Part shown: one piece after another, positions 44,270-51,747 of the stretch
How the letters are laid out: every line of letters starts with the position of its first letter
Numbering within the stretch: the stretch's first letter is position 1
Assembly (NCBI RefSeq): GCF_002150765.1
Contig: NZ_MUYM01000101.1
Span: 1 to 58,627, forward strand
Direction of reading: 5' to 3'
Origin: Lentzea kentuckyensis
GTDB lineage: Bacteria; Actinomycetota; Actinomycetes; Mycobacteriales; Pseudonocardiaceae
DNA: 58,627 nucleotides
The notes under the pieces: generated by a model
What the model saw: only the letters and a program-made list of their open reading frames with translations
Databases searched by the model: none
What the model was told of the DNA's origin: nothing
Translations under genes and position numbers: made by a program

Positions 44270-45751
44270 TTGAAATCAATATTGGTGACGGCCGCGTTGT
44301 TGATCGGGCTGGCGCCGGCCGCACTCGCCGCGGAAGAGGCGCAGACACCCGTCCTGAGCTGGCAGGACTGTCAGGACGGGTTCCAGTGCTCGACCGCGAA
44401 GGTGCCGCTCGACTACGACCAGCCGTACGGCACGAAGATCGACCTCGCGTTGATCAGGCTGCCCGCGACCGATCCGGCCAAGAAGATCGGCTCGCTGTTC
44501 GTGAACTTCGGCGGGCCCGGCGCGTCCGGTGTGGACCGGCTGCGGGGGCGCGGCAAGTGGGAGTGGCTGTTCTCGCCGGAGCTGCGGGCGCGGTTCGACG
44601 TGGTGTCGTGGGATCCCCGCGGCATCGGCCGTTCCGCGACGGTTCGCTGCTTCGACAGCGTTGAGGAGCAGCAGTCGTTCCTCAACGCCATCCCGGTGTA
44701 TCCGAACACGGCGGCGGACGAGGCCTCGTTCTACGACTCGTACCGCGAGTTCGCCCGCCGTTGTCAGGAGAAGTCCGGCGATCTGCTGAACCACGTCTCG
44801 TCCGCGAACACGGCACGCGACCTGGATCTGCTGCGCAAGGCCGTCGGCGACAAGAAGCTGACGTACCACGGCATCTCGTACGGCACGCATCTCGGCGCGA
44901 TCTACGCGAACATGTTCCCGGACAAGGTTCGCGCGCTCGCGTTCGACGGCTCGCTCGACTTCGTGGGCAACGCCACCGGGCACGGCGACCAGGGCACGAC
45001 CGTGCCGCTGGACACGCGCCAGGACGTGCCGCGCGGTGTGGCCGAGACGTTCGACCAGTTCCTGAAGCTCTGTGCGGCACCGGGCGCGAAGTGTGCGTTC
45101 GCGGGCGGCGACCTGAAGCAGAAGTGGGCGGACCTGGTGGCCAAGGTGACGGCTTCCCCCGTCACGACGCCGGACGGCCGGTTCGACCGCGTCGCGCTGA
45201 TCAGCCTCCTGTGGGACGCGCTGGCGCAGCCGGACACCTGGCAGGACACCGCCCGGATCATGCAGGGGGTGTGGGAGGCCCAGCCGTCGCTGACGGCGTC
45301 GGCCGACTACATCTCGAACCGGACGGAGGCGTTCAACGCGATTCAGTGCGCGGACAGCGACTTCCCGCGCGACACCGCCGCGTACACCAAGTACGGCAAG
45401 AGCGAGGACGAGCGCGTTCCGTACTGGGGCCGTGCCGTGGTCTACGACATGATGGCCTGCGCGTTCTGGCAGGGTCGTGACAACGACCGCTTCACCGGCC
45501 CGTGGAACCGCTCGACGTCGGCGCCGATCCTGTTCATCAACAACAGGTTCGACCCGTCCACGCCGCTGCACGGTGCGCACGACGGTGCCGCGGAGATGGC
45601 CCGCACCGGGTTCCTGACGGTCGAGGGCTACGGGCACACCAGCATGTACGTGCGCAGCACGTGCGCGGAGAAGGTGAAGCGGGAGTACCTCTTCACCGGT
45701 GTCCTGCCGGCGCAGAAGACGTGCGGCATCGACAAGGGGCCGTTCGCCTGA
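44270..45751 (+). CDS. Secreted tripeptidyl-aminopeptidase-type alpha/beta hydrolase
   Basis: The 493-residue protein has a signal peptide (MKSILVTAALLIGLAPAALA). The mature alpha/beta hydrolase has the oxyanion loop VNFGGPGASG, WDPRGIG, nucleophile elbow GISYGTHLG, an Asp in NNRFDPSTPLHGA and His in GYGHTSM, and a C-terminal TAP-like domain. TTG 44270 follows GGGGAG with good spacing. The family releases tripeptides from the N-terminus of exported proteins (SlpD/SlpE type). It is unrelated to the sterol genes. Confidence 0.85.
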   Translation: MKSILVTAALLIGLAPAALAAEEAQTPVLSWQDCQDGFQCSTAKVPLDYDQPYGTKIDLALIRLPATDPAKKIGSLFVNFGGPGASGVDRLRGRGKWEWLFSPELRARFDVVSWDPRGIGRSATVRCFDSVEEQQSFLNAIPVYPNTAADEASFYDSYREFARRCQEKSGDLLNHVSSANTARDLDLLRKAVGDKKLTYHGISYGTHLGAIYANMFPDKVRALAFDGSLDFVGNATGHGDQGTTVPLDTRQDVPRGVAETFDQFLKLCAAPGAKCAFAGGDLKQKWADLVAKVTASPVTTPDGRFDRVALISLLWDALAQPDTWQDTARIMQGVWEAQPSLTASADYISNRTEAFNAIQCADSDFPRDTAAYTKYGKSEDERVPYWGRAVVYDMMACAFWQGRDNDRFTGPWNRSTSAPILFINNRFDPSTPLHGAHDGAAEMARTGFLTVEGYGHTSMYVRSTCAEKVKREYLFTGVLPAQKTCGIDKGPFA

Positions 45752-45766
45752 CCGTTTTGTTCCGCT

Positions 45767-45803
45767 GAGAGGGGCTCCACCGTTGCCGGTGGGGTCCCTC
45801 TTG
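45767..45803. terminator. Hairpin terminator after the hydrolase gene
   Basis: GAGAGGGGCTCCACC (from 45767) pairs with GGTGGGGTCCCTCTT (to ~45802) using two G-T pairs, over a loop of six bases, followed by TTGCTTT. Confidence 0.7.
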
Positions 45804-45827
45804 CTTTCGGCTCGTTCTCGTGGCTAC

Positions 45828-45861
45828 GGTAACGAAACTGAATTGGTAAGAAAACTGAACC
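45828..45861. promoter_or_regulatory. Two tandem 17-bp repeats upstream of the monooxygenase operon
   Basis: GGTAACGAAACTGAATT (45828-45844) is followed directly by GGTAAGAAAACTGAACC (45845-45861). They end at the AGGAGG ribosome site of the 45872 gene. They are likely the promoter/operator of the operon that includes an HxlR regulator; binding by that regulator is inference. Confidence 0.65.
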
Positions 45862-45871
45862 AGGAGGAACT

Positions 45872-46978
45872 GTGCTGGCTGCCGTGCGGACAGTGGCCGA
45901 CCTGGCCCGTGAGGTCGCGCCGAAGACCGAGGCCGGGCGTGCGCTCGCCCCCGAGCTGCTGGCCGCGATCCGCGACGCGGGACTGTTCGGGCTGGGGGTT
46001 CCGCGTGCGCTGGGCGGTGCCGAGGCTGATCCCGCCGCGATCCTGGCCGCCGCGGAGACGATCGCCCGTGGTGACGCCTCTGCCGGGTGGTGCGTGTCGA
46101 TCGCGGCGACGAGCGGGTTGCTGGCTGCCTATCTGCCAGAGGCCGGTGCTCAGGAGGTGTTCGGGGATCCGCGATCGGTGGCCGCCGGGGTGTGGGCGCC
46201 CAAGGGACGCGGGGTCGCGGTCGACGGCGGGGTGGTGGTGTCGGGGCAGTGGTCGTTCTGCTCGGGGATCGGGCACGCCGACTGGTTGTTCGCCGGGTTC
46301 GTGCACCCGGCCGGGGTGCTGAAGGTGGCCGCGTTGCCGAAGTCGTCGCTGGAGGTGCTCGACACCTGGCACACGACGGGGTTGCGCGGTACCGGAAGTC
46401 ACGACTCGGTGGCGCATGACGTGTTCGTCCCGGATCACCGGATTCTGTCCGTGCTGGACGGACCTCCGGCTGGTTCGCCCGCGCTGTACCGCTTTCCGGT
46501 GTTCGGGTTCTTCGCTCTGTCGGTCGCCGCGGCGGCGTTGGGCAACGCGTTCGGCGCACTGGAGGACTTCGTGACGCTGGCCGGTCACCGCAGTCCGCTC
46601 GGGTCCAGCCGCACGCTGGCGGAACGAACGTCCACTCAGGCGGCGGTCGCCGCGGCGGAGGCGTCGCTGCGGGCGGCGCGGGCGTTCTTCTACGAGGCCG
46701 TCGGTGAGGCCTGGCAGGCGGCGCAGGGCGAGTCGGTGCCGGTGGAGGCGCGGGCGGCGGTGCGGCTGGCCGCCACCCATGCGACGCGTACCGCCCGAGT
46801 GGTCGTGGCTGATCTCTACGACCTGGCCGGTGGTGGCGCGATCTACGACGGCGCGCCATTGCAGCGGCGGTTCCGTGACGCGCACACCGCCACCGCGCAC
46901 TTCCAGGTCAACGCCGCGTCGTACGAGCTGCCGGGCAAGGTGCTGCTCGGCGTGCCCGCGCAGACGGAGCAGCTGTGA
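45872..46978 (+). CDS. HsaA-like flavin-dependent monooxygenase (acyl-CoA-dehydrogenase fold)
   Basis: The 368-residue protein has the group D flavoprotein monooxygenase pattern: LAPELLAAIRDAGLFGLGVPRALGGAEADP at the start, GDASAGWCVSIAATSGLLAAYLPE, SGQWSFCSGIGHADWLFAG, and TTGLRGTGSHDSVAHDVFVPD. This matches HsaA/indole- or phenol-hydroxylase oxygenase components, which need a separate flavin reductase; none is adjacent. GTG 45872 follows AGGAGG. It is first in an operon with an LLM oxidoreductase and an HxlR regulator. Confidence 0.8.
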   Translation: MLAAVRTVADLAREVAPKTEAGRALAPELLAAIRDAGLFGLGVPRALGGAEADPAAILAAAETIARGDASAGWCVSIAATSGLLAAYLPEAGAQEVFGDPRSVAAGVWAPKGRGVAVDGGVVVSGQWSFCSGIGHADWLFAGFVHPAGVLKVAALPKSSLEVLDTWHTTGLRGTGSHDSVAHDVFVPDHRILSVLDGPPAGSPALYRFPVFGFFALSVAAAALGNAFGALEDFVTLAGHRSPLGSSRTLAERTSTQAAVAAAEASLRAARAFFYEAVGEAWQAAQGESVPVEARAAVRLAATHATRTARVVVADLYDLAGGGAIYDGAPLQRRFRDAHTATAHFQVNAASYELPGKVLLGVPAQTEQL

Positions 46979-47913
46979 CGTCGGTCGGCGTGGTGACGCC
47001 GTTCTGGCTGGACCGGCCGCCGTCGGAGGCGCTCGACATCGCGGTGGCGGCGGACGAGGCCGGGTTCGGGACGCTGTGGATCGGCGAGATGGCGACGTTC
47101 GACGCGTTCGCGCTGGCGACCGCCGTGGGCCTGCGGACGTCCGGCATCACGGTGAAGATCGGCCCGCTCGCGGTGGGGGTGCGGAGCCCGGTGGCGCTCG
47201 CGCTGGGACTGTCCACTGTGGTCGCCACGACCGGACGACGGGCCGGCTTGGCCCTGGGCGCTTCGAGTCCGCGGATCGTGTCGGAGTGGCACGGCCGGAC
47301 GTGGGAGCCCGTTCGAGTCATGAAGCGGACCATCCGGGACACGCGGGCGATTCTGGACGGCAACCGCGTGTCCGGCTTCCGTCTGCGGCAACCGGTTCCG
47401 GGCACCGCGATCTCGGTGGCGGCGTTCGGCCCGGCCATGACCAGGGTGGCAGCCGCCGAGGGCGACGAGCTGGTCCTGAACCTCGTCAGCACCGACCACG
47501 TGGCCCACGTCCGCAAGACACTTGACGGCTCCGCTCATCCGCCGCCGATCGCCGTCTGGATCCCCGCCGCCCTCGGCGCCGGCCAGGAGACGCTCCGGCA
47601 ACTGCGGTCCCAGCTCGCCGTCTACCTGGCCCCGCCCGGCTACGGCGAGATGTTCACCGCCCTGGGCCACGGCGACCTGGTCGAACGGGCCCGAGCCGGG
47701 ACCCCGCGTGCCGAACTGGCACAGGACATCCCCGTCGACCTGATCGAGGCCGTCGGCGCGATCGGCTCGGCCGAGCACATCGCCCGGCGGGTCGGCGAGT
47801 ACTTCGAGGCGGGCGCCGAGCACGTCGGCCTGGTGCCCGCGACGGCAGCGGACCCGGCCGCCCGGCGGCTGCTGACTACGCTCTCCCCACTGTTGACGAA
47901 GGGACGCAGATGA
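46975..47913 (+). CDS. Luciferase-like (LLM class) oxidoreductase
   Basis: The 312-residue LLM protein begins TSVGVVTPFWLDRPPSEALDIAVAADEAGFGTLWIGEMATFDAFALA, with KIGPLAVGVRSPVALALGLSTV and a C-terminal GSAEHIARRVGEYFEAGAEHVGLVP. Start GTG overlaps the monooxygenase stop by four bases. F420 or FMN use cannot be told from the sequence. It may supply reduced flavin or a second oxidation for the HsaA-like enzyme. Confidence 0.78.
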   Translation: MTSVGVVTPFWLDRPPSEALDIAVAADEAGFGTLWIGEMATFDAFALATAVGLRTSGITVKIGPLAVGVRSPVALALGLSTVVATTGRRAGLALGASSPRIVSEWHGRTWEPVRVMKRTIRDTRAILDGNRVSGFRLRQPVPGTAISVAAFGPAMTRVAAAEGDELVLNLVSTDHVAHVRKTLDGSAHPPPIAVWIPAALGAGQETLRQLRSQLAVYLAPPGYGEMFTALGHGDLVERARAGTPRAELAQDIPVDLIEAVGAIGSAEHIARRVGEYFEAGAEHVGLVPATAADPAARRLLTTLSPLLTKGRR

Positions 47914-48350
47914 TCGACTCCGACGCCCTCGGCCGCCGCTTCCGGGGTGAATCCGTCGGGCGAGCGCTCGATCTGGTGGGGGAGCGCTGGACGTTGCTCA
48001 TCCTGCGCGAGGCCTTCTTCGGCGTGAAGCGGTACGGGCAGTTCGTGCGGAACCTCGGCATTCCGCGCCCGACCCTGTCCGCCCGGCTGAAGTCCCTCGT
48101 GGACGCCGGCCTGCTGCAGCGCGTGCCGTACGCCGAGGACCGCGACGAGTACCGCCTCACCCAGGCGGGCCTGGACCTGTTCCCCGCCATCGTGATCCTC
48201 ATGAAGTGGGGCGACACCTACGTGCCGGACCCCGACGGCCCGCCGGTCGTGCTCGAACACAGCACGTGCGGCAAGCCGGCCGACGCGTACCTCGCGTGCC
48301 GGTGCTGCGGCGAGGAGATCACCGCGCACAACGTCACCGCACACGCCTAG
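47910..48350 (+). CDS. HxlR-family transcriptional regulator
   Basis: The 146-residue winged helix protein has ALDLVGERWTLLILREAFFGVKRYGQFVRNLGIPRPTLSARLKSLVDAGLLQRV, diagnostic for HxlR, and a C-terminal pair of cysteine clusters (STCGKP and CRCCGEE) that could bind metal or sense thiol stress. The ATG overlaps the LLM stop by four bases. It probably binds the 17-bp repeats at 45828. Its TAG directly abuts repeat copy C. Confidence 0.85.
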   Translation: MIDSDALGRRFRGESVGRALDLVGERWTLLILREAFFGVKRYGQFVRNLGIPRPTLSARLKSLVDAGLLQRVPYAEDRDEYRLTQAGLDLFPAIVILMKWGDTYVPDPDGPPVVLEHSTCGKPADAYLACRCCGEEITAHNVTAHA

Positions 48351-48733
48351 GCAACTGGCCAGAAGTCCTGTCCGAAACCGCGTGGCCTCCGTTGGTGCCA
48401 TGAGCCCTGCGGGGACTCTGTTGGCTGATCGCGCTCGACCTGGAGCTGGAGCCGGGATTGTCCAGCATGTCCGACAGATGGGCACCGCCCGGTATGTCCG
48501 ATCCCCGCCCGCGCCACATGAAGATGCACATCTGCTTGCCGCCGAGTCGGCCATGACCGCGATACGACGCTCAACCTGGTCGCCGTGCGCCGGACGGGCG
48601 TGCCTGGCGTGATTGCCCTGTTGGTTGTAGGTAAGTGCCTGTTGATGTTGAGTTGGTGGTACTTGCAGACGCCATCAAGGCCAGGTGGGGGATCCTCTTG
48701 GGCGAGTATCGGACACAACTTCTGGCAGCCTGC
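48351..48733. repeat. Stop-abutting repeat element, copy C (383 bp, inverted)
   Basis: It starts at GCAACTGGCCAGAAGTCCTG right after the HxlR TAG and ends, read outward, GCAGGCTGCCAGAAGTTGTG at 48733 next to TGG. It is inverted relative to copy B and is the longest copy: about 115 extra bases lie near the HxlR side. Short open frames seen in both copies are not conserved as proteins. It and the next ~75 bases form a 459-base gene-free gap before the aminotransferase. Confidence 0.85.
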
Positions 48734-48809
48734 CCAGCGTCGCGACCGGCACCCGTCTGAGCGCCGAATACGGGGCGAAGGCTGCCAGTCGTGGCGCTAG
48801 CTTGGCTTC

Positions 48810-49928
48810 ATGATGAACCCGCTGAGCCAGGTGCCGCTCGAACGGTTACGGCGCCGCACGAGCGTGAAGTGGCGTCGCTACCCGGAGGACGTGCTGCCGC
48901 TGTGGGTGGCCGAGCTGGACGTCGACCTGGCCGAACCGGTCGCGCGGGCGATCACCGAAGCGGTGCGCGACGGCGACACGGGCTACCCGGCCGGCACCGC
49001 CTACGCCGGGGCACTCGCCGGGTTCGCGCGGTCCCGCTGGAACCACGAGATCGACGTGGAGCACACGGCGATCGTCCCGGACGTGATGCTCGGCGTCGTC
49101 GAGATGATCAAACTGGTCGGCGGTGATCTCGTCGTCGTCAGTCCGCCGGTGTACCCGCCGTTCTACCTGTTCGTGCGGAGCATGGGCCTGCCGATCGTGG
49201 AGGCACCGCTCACCGACGACCGCCTCGACCTCGAAGTGCTGGAACGGACCTTCCAGCTCATCCACGCCGAACAGCCGGTGTTCCTGTTGTGCAGCCCGCA
49301 CAACCCGACGGGCACCGTCCACACCGCTGACGAGCTCGCTGGTCTCGCCGACCTCGCCCGGACCTACGGCGTCCGCGTGATCGCCGACGAGATCCACGCG
49401 CCGATCGTCTCGAAGAGCACGACCTTCGTGCCGTACCTGAGCGTCGACGAGCACGGGCTGTCGCTGATGTCCGCGTCCAAGGGCTGGAACCTCTCCGGGC
49501 TCAAGTCCGCGGTCGCGATCGCCGGCCCGGCCGCGGCGGGTGACCTCGCCCGGTTGCCCGAGGAGGTCAGCCACGGCCCCAGCCACGTCGGCTCGATCGC
49601 GCACACCGCGGCGCTCAGCGAGGGCGGCGAGTGGCTCGACGCCGTGATCGACGGCCTCGACGACAACCGGAAACTGCTGGCCGGCCTGCTCGAGGAACAC
49701 CTGCCCGAGATCGGTTATCGGCCGTCGCCCGCGACCTTCCTGGCGTGGCTGGACTGCCGGAACCTGGGGTTCGACGATCCGGCTGCGGTCTTCCTCGAAC
49801 GCGGCCGCGTGGCGTTCACCTCGGGAAACGACTTCGGCACCGGCGGCGCGGGGTTCGTGCGGTTCAACATCGGGACGAACCCGGAGATCATCGCCGAAGC
49901 CGTGCGCAGGATGGCTGCCAGCCGCTGA
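48810..49928 (+). CDS. patB: PatB/MalY-type PLP-dependent C-S lyase (cystathionine beta-lyase)
   Basis: The 372-residue fold-type I aminotransferase has a PLLWVAELD-like LPLWVAELDVDLAEPV, GYPAG, CSPHNPTGTV, ADEIHAPIV and SASKGWNLSGLK with the PLP lysine. The MalY/PatB group cleaves cystathionine and other cysteine S-conjugates. ATG 48810 has weak upstream complementarity. Downstream it shares a 67-base gap, with paired stems, with the exporter operon. Confidence 0.85.
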   Translation: MMNPLSQVPLERLRRRTSVKWRRYPEDVLPLWVAELDVDLAEPVARAITEAVRDGDTGYPAGTAYAGALAGFARSRWNHEIDVEHTAIVPDVMLGVVEMIKLVGGDLVVVSPPVYPPFYLFVRSMGLPIVEAPLTDDRLDLEVLERTFQLIHAEQPVFLLCSPHNPTGTVHTADELAGLADLARTYGVRVIADEIHAPIVSKSTTFVPYLSVDEHGLSLMSASKGWNLSGLKSAVAIAGPAAAGDLARLPEEVSHGPSHVGSIAHTAALSEGGEWLDAVIDGLDDNRKLLAGLLEEHLPEIGYRPSPATFLAWLDCRNLGFDDPAAVFLERGRVAFTSGNDFGTGGAGFVRFNIGTNPEIIAEAVRRMAASR

Positions 49929-49968
49929 CAGCCCGCTGTGCGCGCGCTGTCAGCGGCCGCGCGCACAG
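49922..49968 (+). promoter_or_regulatory. Two interleaved perfect 10-bp stems before the DrrA-type gene
   Basis: CCGCTGACAG (49922-49931) pairs with CTGTCAGCGG (49947-49956); CTGTGCGCGC (49936-49945) pairs with GCGCGCACAG (49959-49968). The order a-b-a'-b' means the stems cross: either alternative foldings or an H-type pseudoknot. The aminotransferase TGA lies in the first arm and the exporter ATG is 28 bases downstream. It could be a terminator/antiterminator-like control element. Confidence 0.6.
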
Positions 49969-49995
49969 TTCTCCCGACACAGGGAGGAAAGAACG

Positions 49996-50943
49996 ATGTC
50001 GCTGGCCATCAGGGCGGAAGGCCTGGTCAAGCACTACGGGGAGACCAAAGCCCTGGACGGGGTGGACCTCGAGGTGCCGGAGGGGAAGGTCGTGGGGGTG
50101 CTCGGGCCGAACGGCGCGGGCAAGACCACGGCGGTGCGGGTGCTGGCCACGTTGCTGCGCCCGGACGCGGGACACGCCACGGTGCACGGGCACGACGTGG
50201 TGAAGGACCCACGGGCGGTCCGGTCGCTGATCGGGCTGACGGGGCAGTACGCGTCGGTGGACGAGGACCTGTCCGGTACGGAGAACCTCGTGCTGCTGGC
50301 GCGGTTGCTGGACTTCTCCCGTGCGGGGGCGCGGGCGAAGGCGGCCGCGCTGCTGGAGCAGTTCGAACTCACCGACGCCGCGGGGCGGGCCGCCAAGACG
50401 TATTCAGGGGGTATGCGTCGGCGGCTCGACCTCGCGGCGAGCCTCGTCGGCAACCCGTCCGTGCTGTACCTGGACGAGCCGACCACCGGGCTGGACCCGC
50501 ACGCGCGCAACGAGGTGTGGGCCGTGGTCCGCAAGCTCGTCGCGAACGGCGTGACGGTCCTGCTCACCACGCAGTACCTGGAGGAGGCCGACCAGCTCGC
50601 GGACACGATCACGGTGTTCGACCACGGGCGGGTGGTGGCCGAGGGACGGCCCGACGAGCTCAAGCGGCGGGTCGGCGGTCAGACGTTGCAGGTGCGGCCG
50701 ACGTCGGCGCGCGACATCGACGTGGTTCACCGGATTCTCGGTGACCTCACCGGGGTCCGGCCGACGCGTGACGACGACACCGGGTTGTTGACGGCGCCGG
50801 TGAACGATCCGGTGCTGCTGTCCACTTTGGTCCGCAAGCTCGACGAGGCCGGGATCACCGCGGACGAACTGGCGCTGCGGCTGCCCTCGCTCGACGAGGT
50901 CTTCCTGGCGCTGACCGGCAAGCGAGAAGGGAGCCTGGTGTGA
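49996..50943 (+). CDS. DrrA-type ABC exporter ATPase
   Basis: The 315-residue ATPase has Walker A GPNGAGKTTA, signature YSGGMRRRLDLAASLVG, Walker B VLYLDEPTTGLDP and the DrrA-type C-terminal domain ending LDEVFLALTGKREG. GGGAGGAAAG precedes the ATG. With the permease it forms a DrrAB-like exporter of drugs or lipids. It is convergent with the giant BTAD regulator. Confidence 0.88.
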   Translation: MSLAIRAEGLVKHYGETKALDGVDLEVPEGKVVGVLGPNGAGKTTAVRVLATLLRPDAGHATVHGHDVVKDPRAVRSLIGLTGQYASVDEDLSGTENLVLLARLLDFSRAGARAKAAALLEQFELTDAAGRAAKTYSGGMRRRLDLAASLVGNPSVLYLDEPTTGLDPHARNEVWAVVRKLVANGVTVLLTTQYLEEADQLADTITVFDHGRVVAEGRPDELKRRVGGQTLQVRPTSARDIDVVHRILGDLTGVRPTRDDDTGLLTAPVNDPVLLSTLVRKLDEAGITADELALRLPSLDEVFLALTGKREGSLV

Positions 50944-51713
50944 GCACGATCGCGTTGGACAGGGGCGTGCGGCACGGGTTCTCGCTGGCCTGGCGCGGCA
51001 TCCTGAAGATCCGCAAGAACCCCGAACAGCTCGCGGACGTGACGATCGCGCCGATCGTGTTCCTGGTGATGTTCACCTACCTGTTCGGCGGGGCGCTCGC
51101 CGGGAACACCGACGCGTACCTGCAGATGCTCGTGCCGGGCATCCTGGTGATGAACATCCTGCAGGCCAGCATGACGTCGGGCGTGCAGCTGAACACGGAT
51201 GTGTCCAAGGGCGTGTTCGACAGGTTCCGCGCCATGCCGATCGCCCGGTCCGCGCCGTTGATCGGGGCGGTGCTCGCGGACATCGTGCGGTACGTGGTGT
51301 GCATCCTGGTGTTGCTGGTGGTCGCGACGATCATGGGCTTCCGGGTGCAGACCGGCCCGGCGGAGCTGCTGATCGCGGTGGGGCTGGCGCTGGCGTTCGG
51401 GCTGTGCTTCTGCTGGGCGTCGGTGTTCGTGGGCATGCTGCTCAAGACCCCGCAGGCGGTGCAGGGCCTGATGTTCGTGCTGATCATGCCGTTGACGTTC
51501 GGCAGCAACGTGTTCGTCGGCACCTCGACGATGCCGGGCTGGCTGAAGGCGTGGGCGGACATCAGCCCGGTCTCGCTGCTGGCGGACGCGCTGCGCGGGT
51601 TGCTGAACGGCGGTGCGATCGCGGGACCGCTGACCGGGTCGCTGATCTGGATGGTGGCCGCGGTCGCGGTGTTCTTCCCGCTCGCGATGTGGGCTTACCG
51701 CAGGCGGGTCTGA
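50940..51713 (+). CDS. DrrB-type ABC exporter permease
   Basis: The 257-residue ABC-2 permease has about six hydrophobic spans (near residues 38-58, 65-85, 108-135, 140-165, 170-190, 232-252). MSTIALDRGVRHGFSLAWRGILKIRKNPEQLADV is a typical DrrB N-terminus. GTG overlaps the ATPase stop by four bases. Confidence 0.87.
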   Translation: MSTIALDRGVRHGFSLAWRGILKIRKNPEQLADVTIAPIVFLVMFTYLFGGALAGNTDAYLQMLVPGILVMNILQASMTSGVQLNTDVSKGVFDRFRAMPIARSAPLIGAVLADIVRYVVCILVLLVVATIMGFRVQTGPAELLIAVGLALAFGLCFCWASVFVGMLLKTPQAVQGLMFVLIMPLTFGSNVFVGTSTMPGWLKAWADISPVSLLADALRGLLNGGAIAGPLTGSLIWMVAAVAVFFPLAMWAYRRRV

Positions 51714-51716
51714 GAT

Positions 51717-51747
51717 GAGGCGGGCATCAGTCGCTGATGCCCGCCTC
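51717..51747. terminator. Bidirectional terminator between the exporter and the BTAD regulator
   Basis: GAGGCGGGCATCAG (51717-51730) pairs perfectly with CTGATGCCCGCCTC (51734-51747) over TCG. The TGA of the minus-strand regulator (51727-51729 reversed) lies in the stem and the permease stop is just before it. Confidence 0.85.

Noticed and set aside
48382..48718. Short open frames within the stop-abutting element (plus and minus strands)
   Set aside because: They look conserved between copies only because the DNA is nearly identical. Frames break at the internal indel and in copy A, and no start signals or protein motifs are present.
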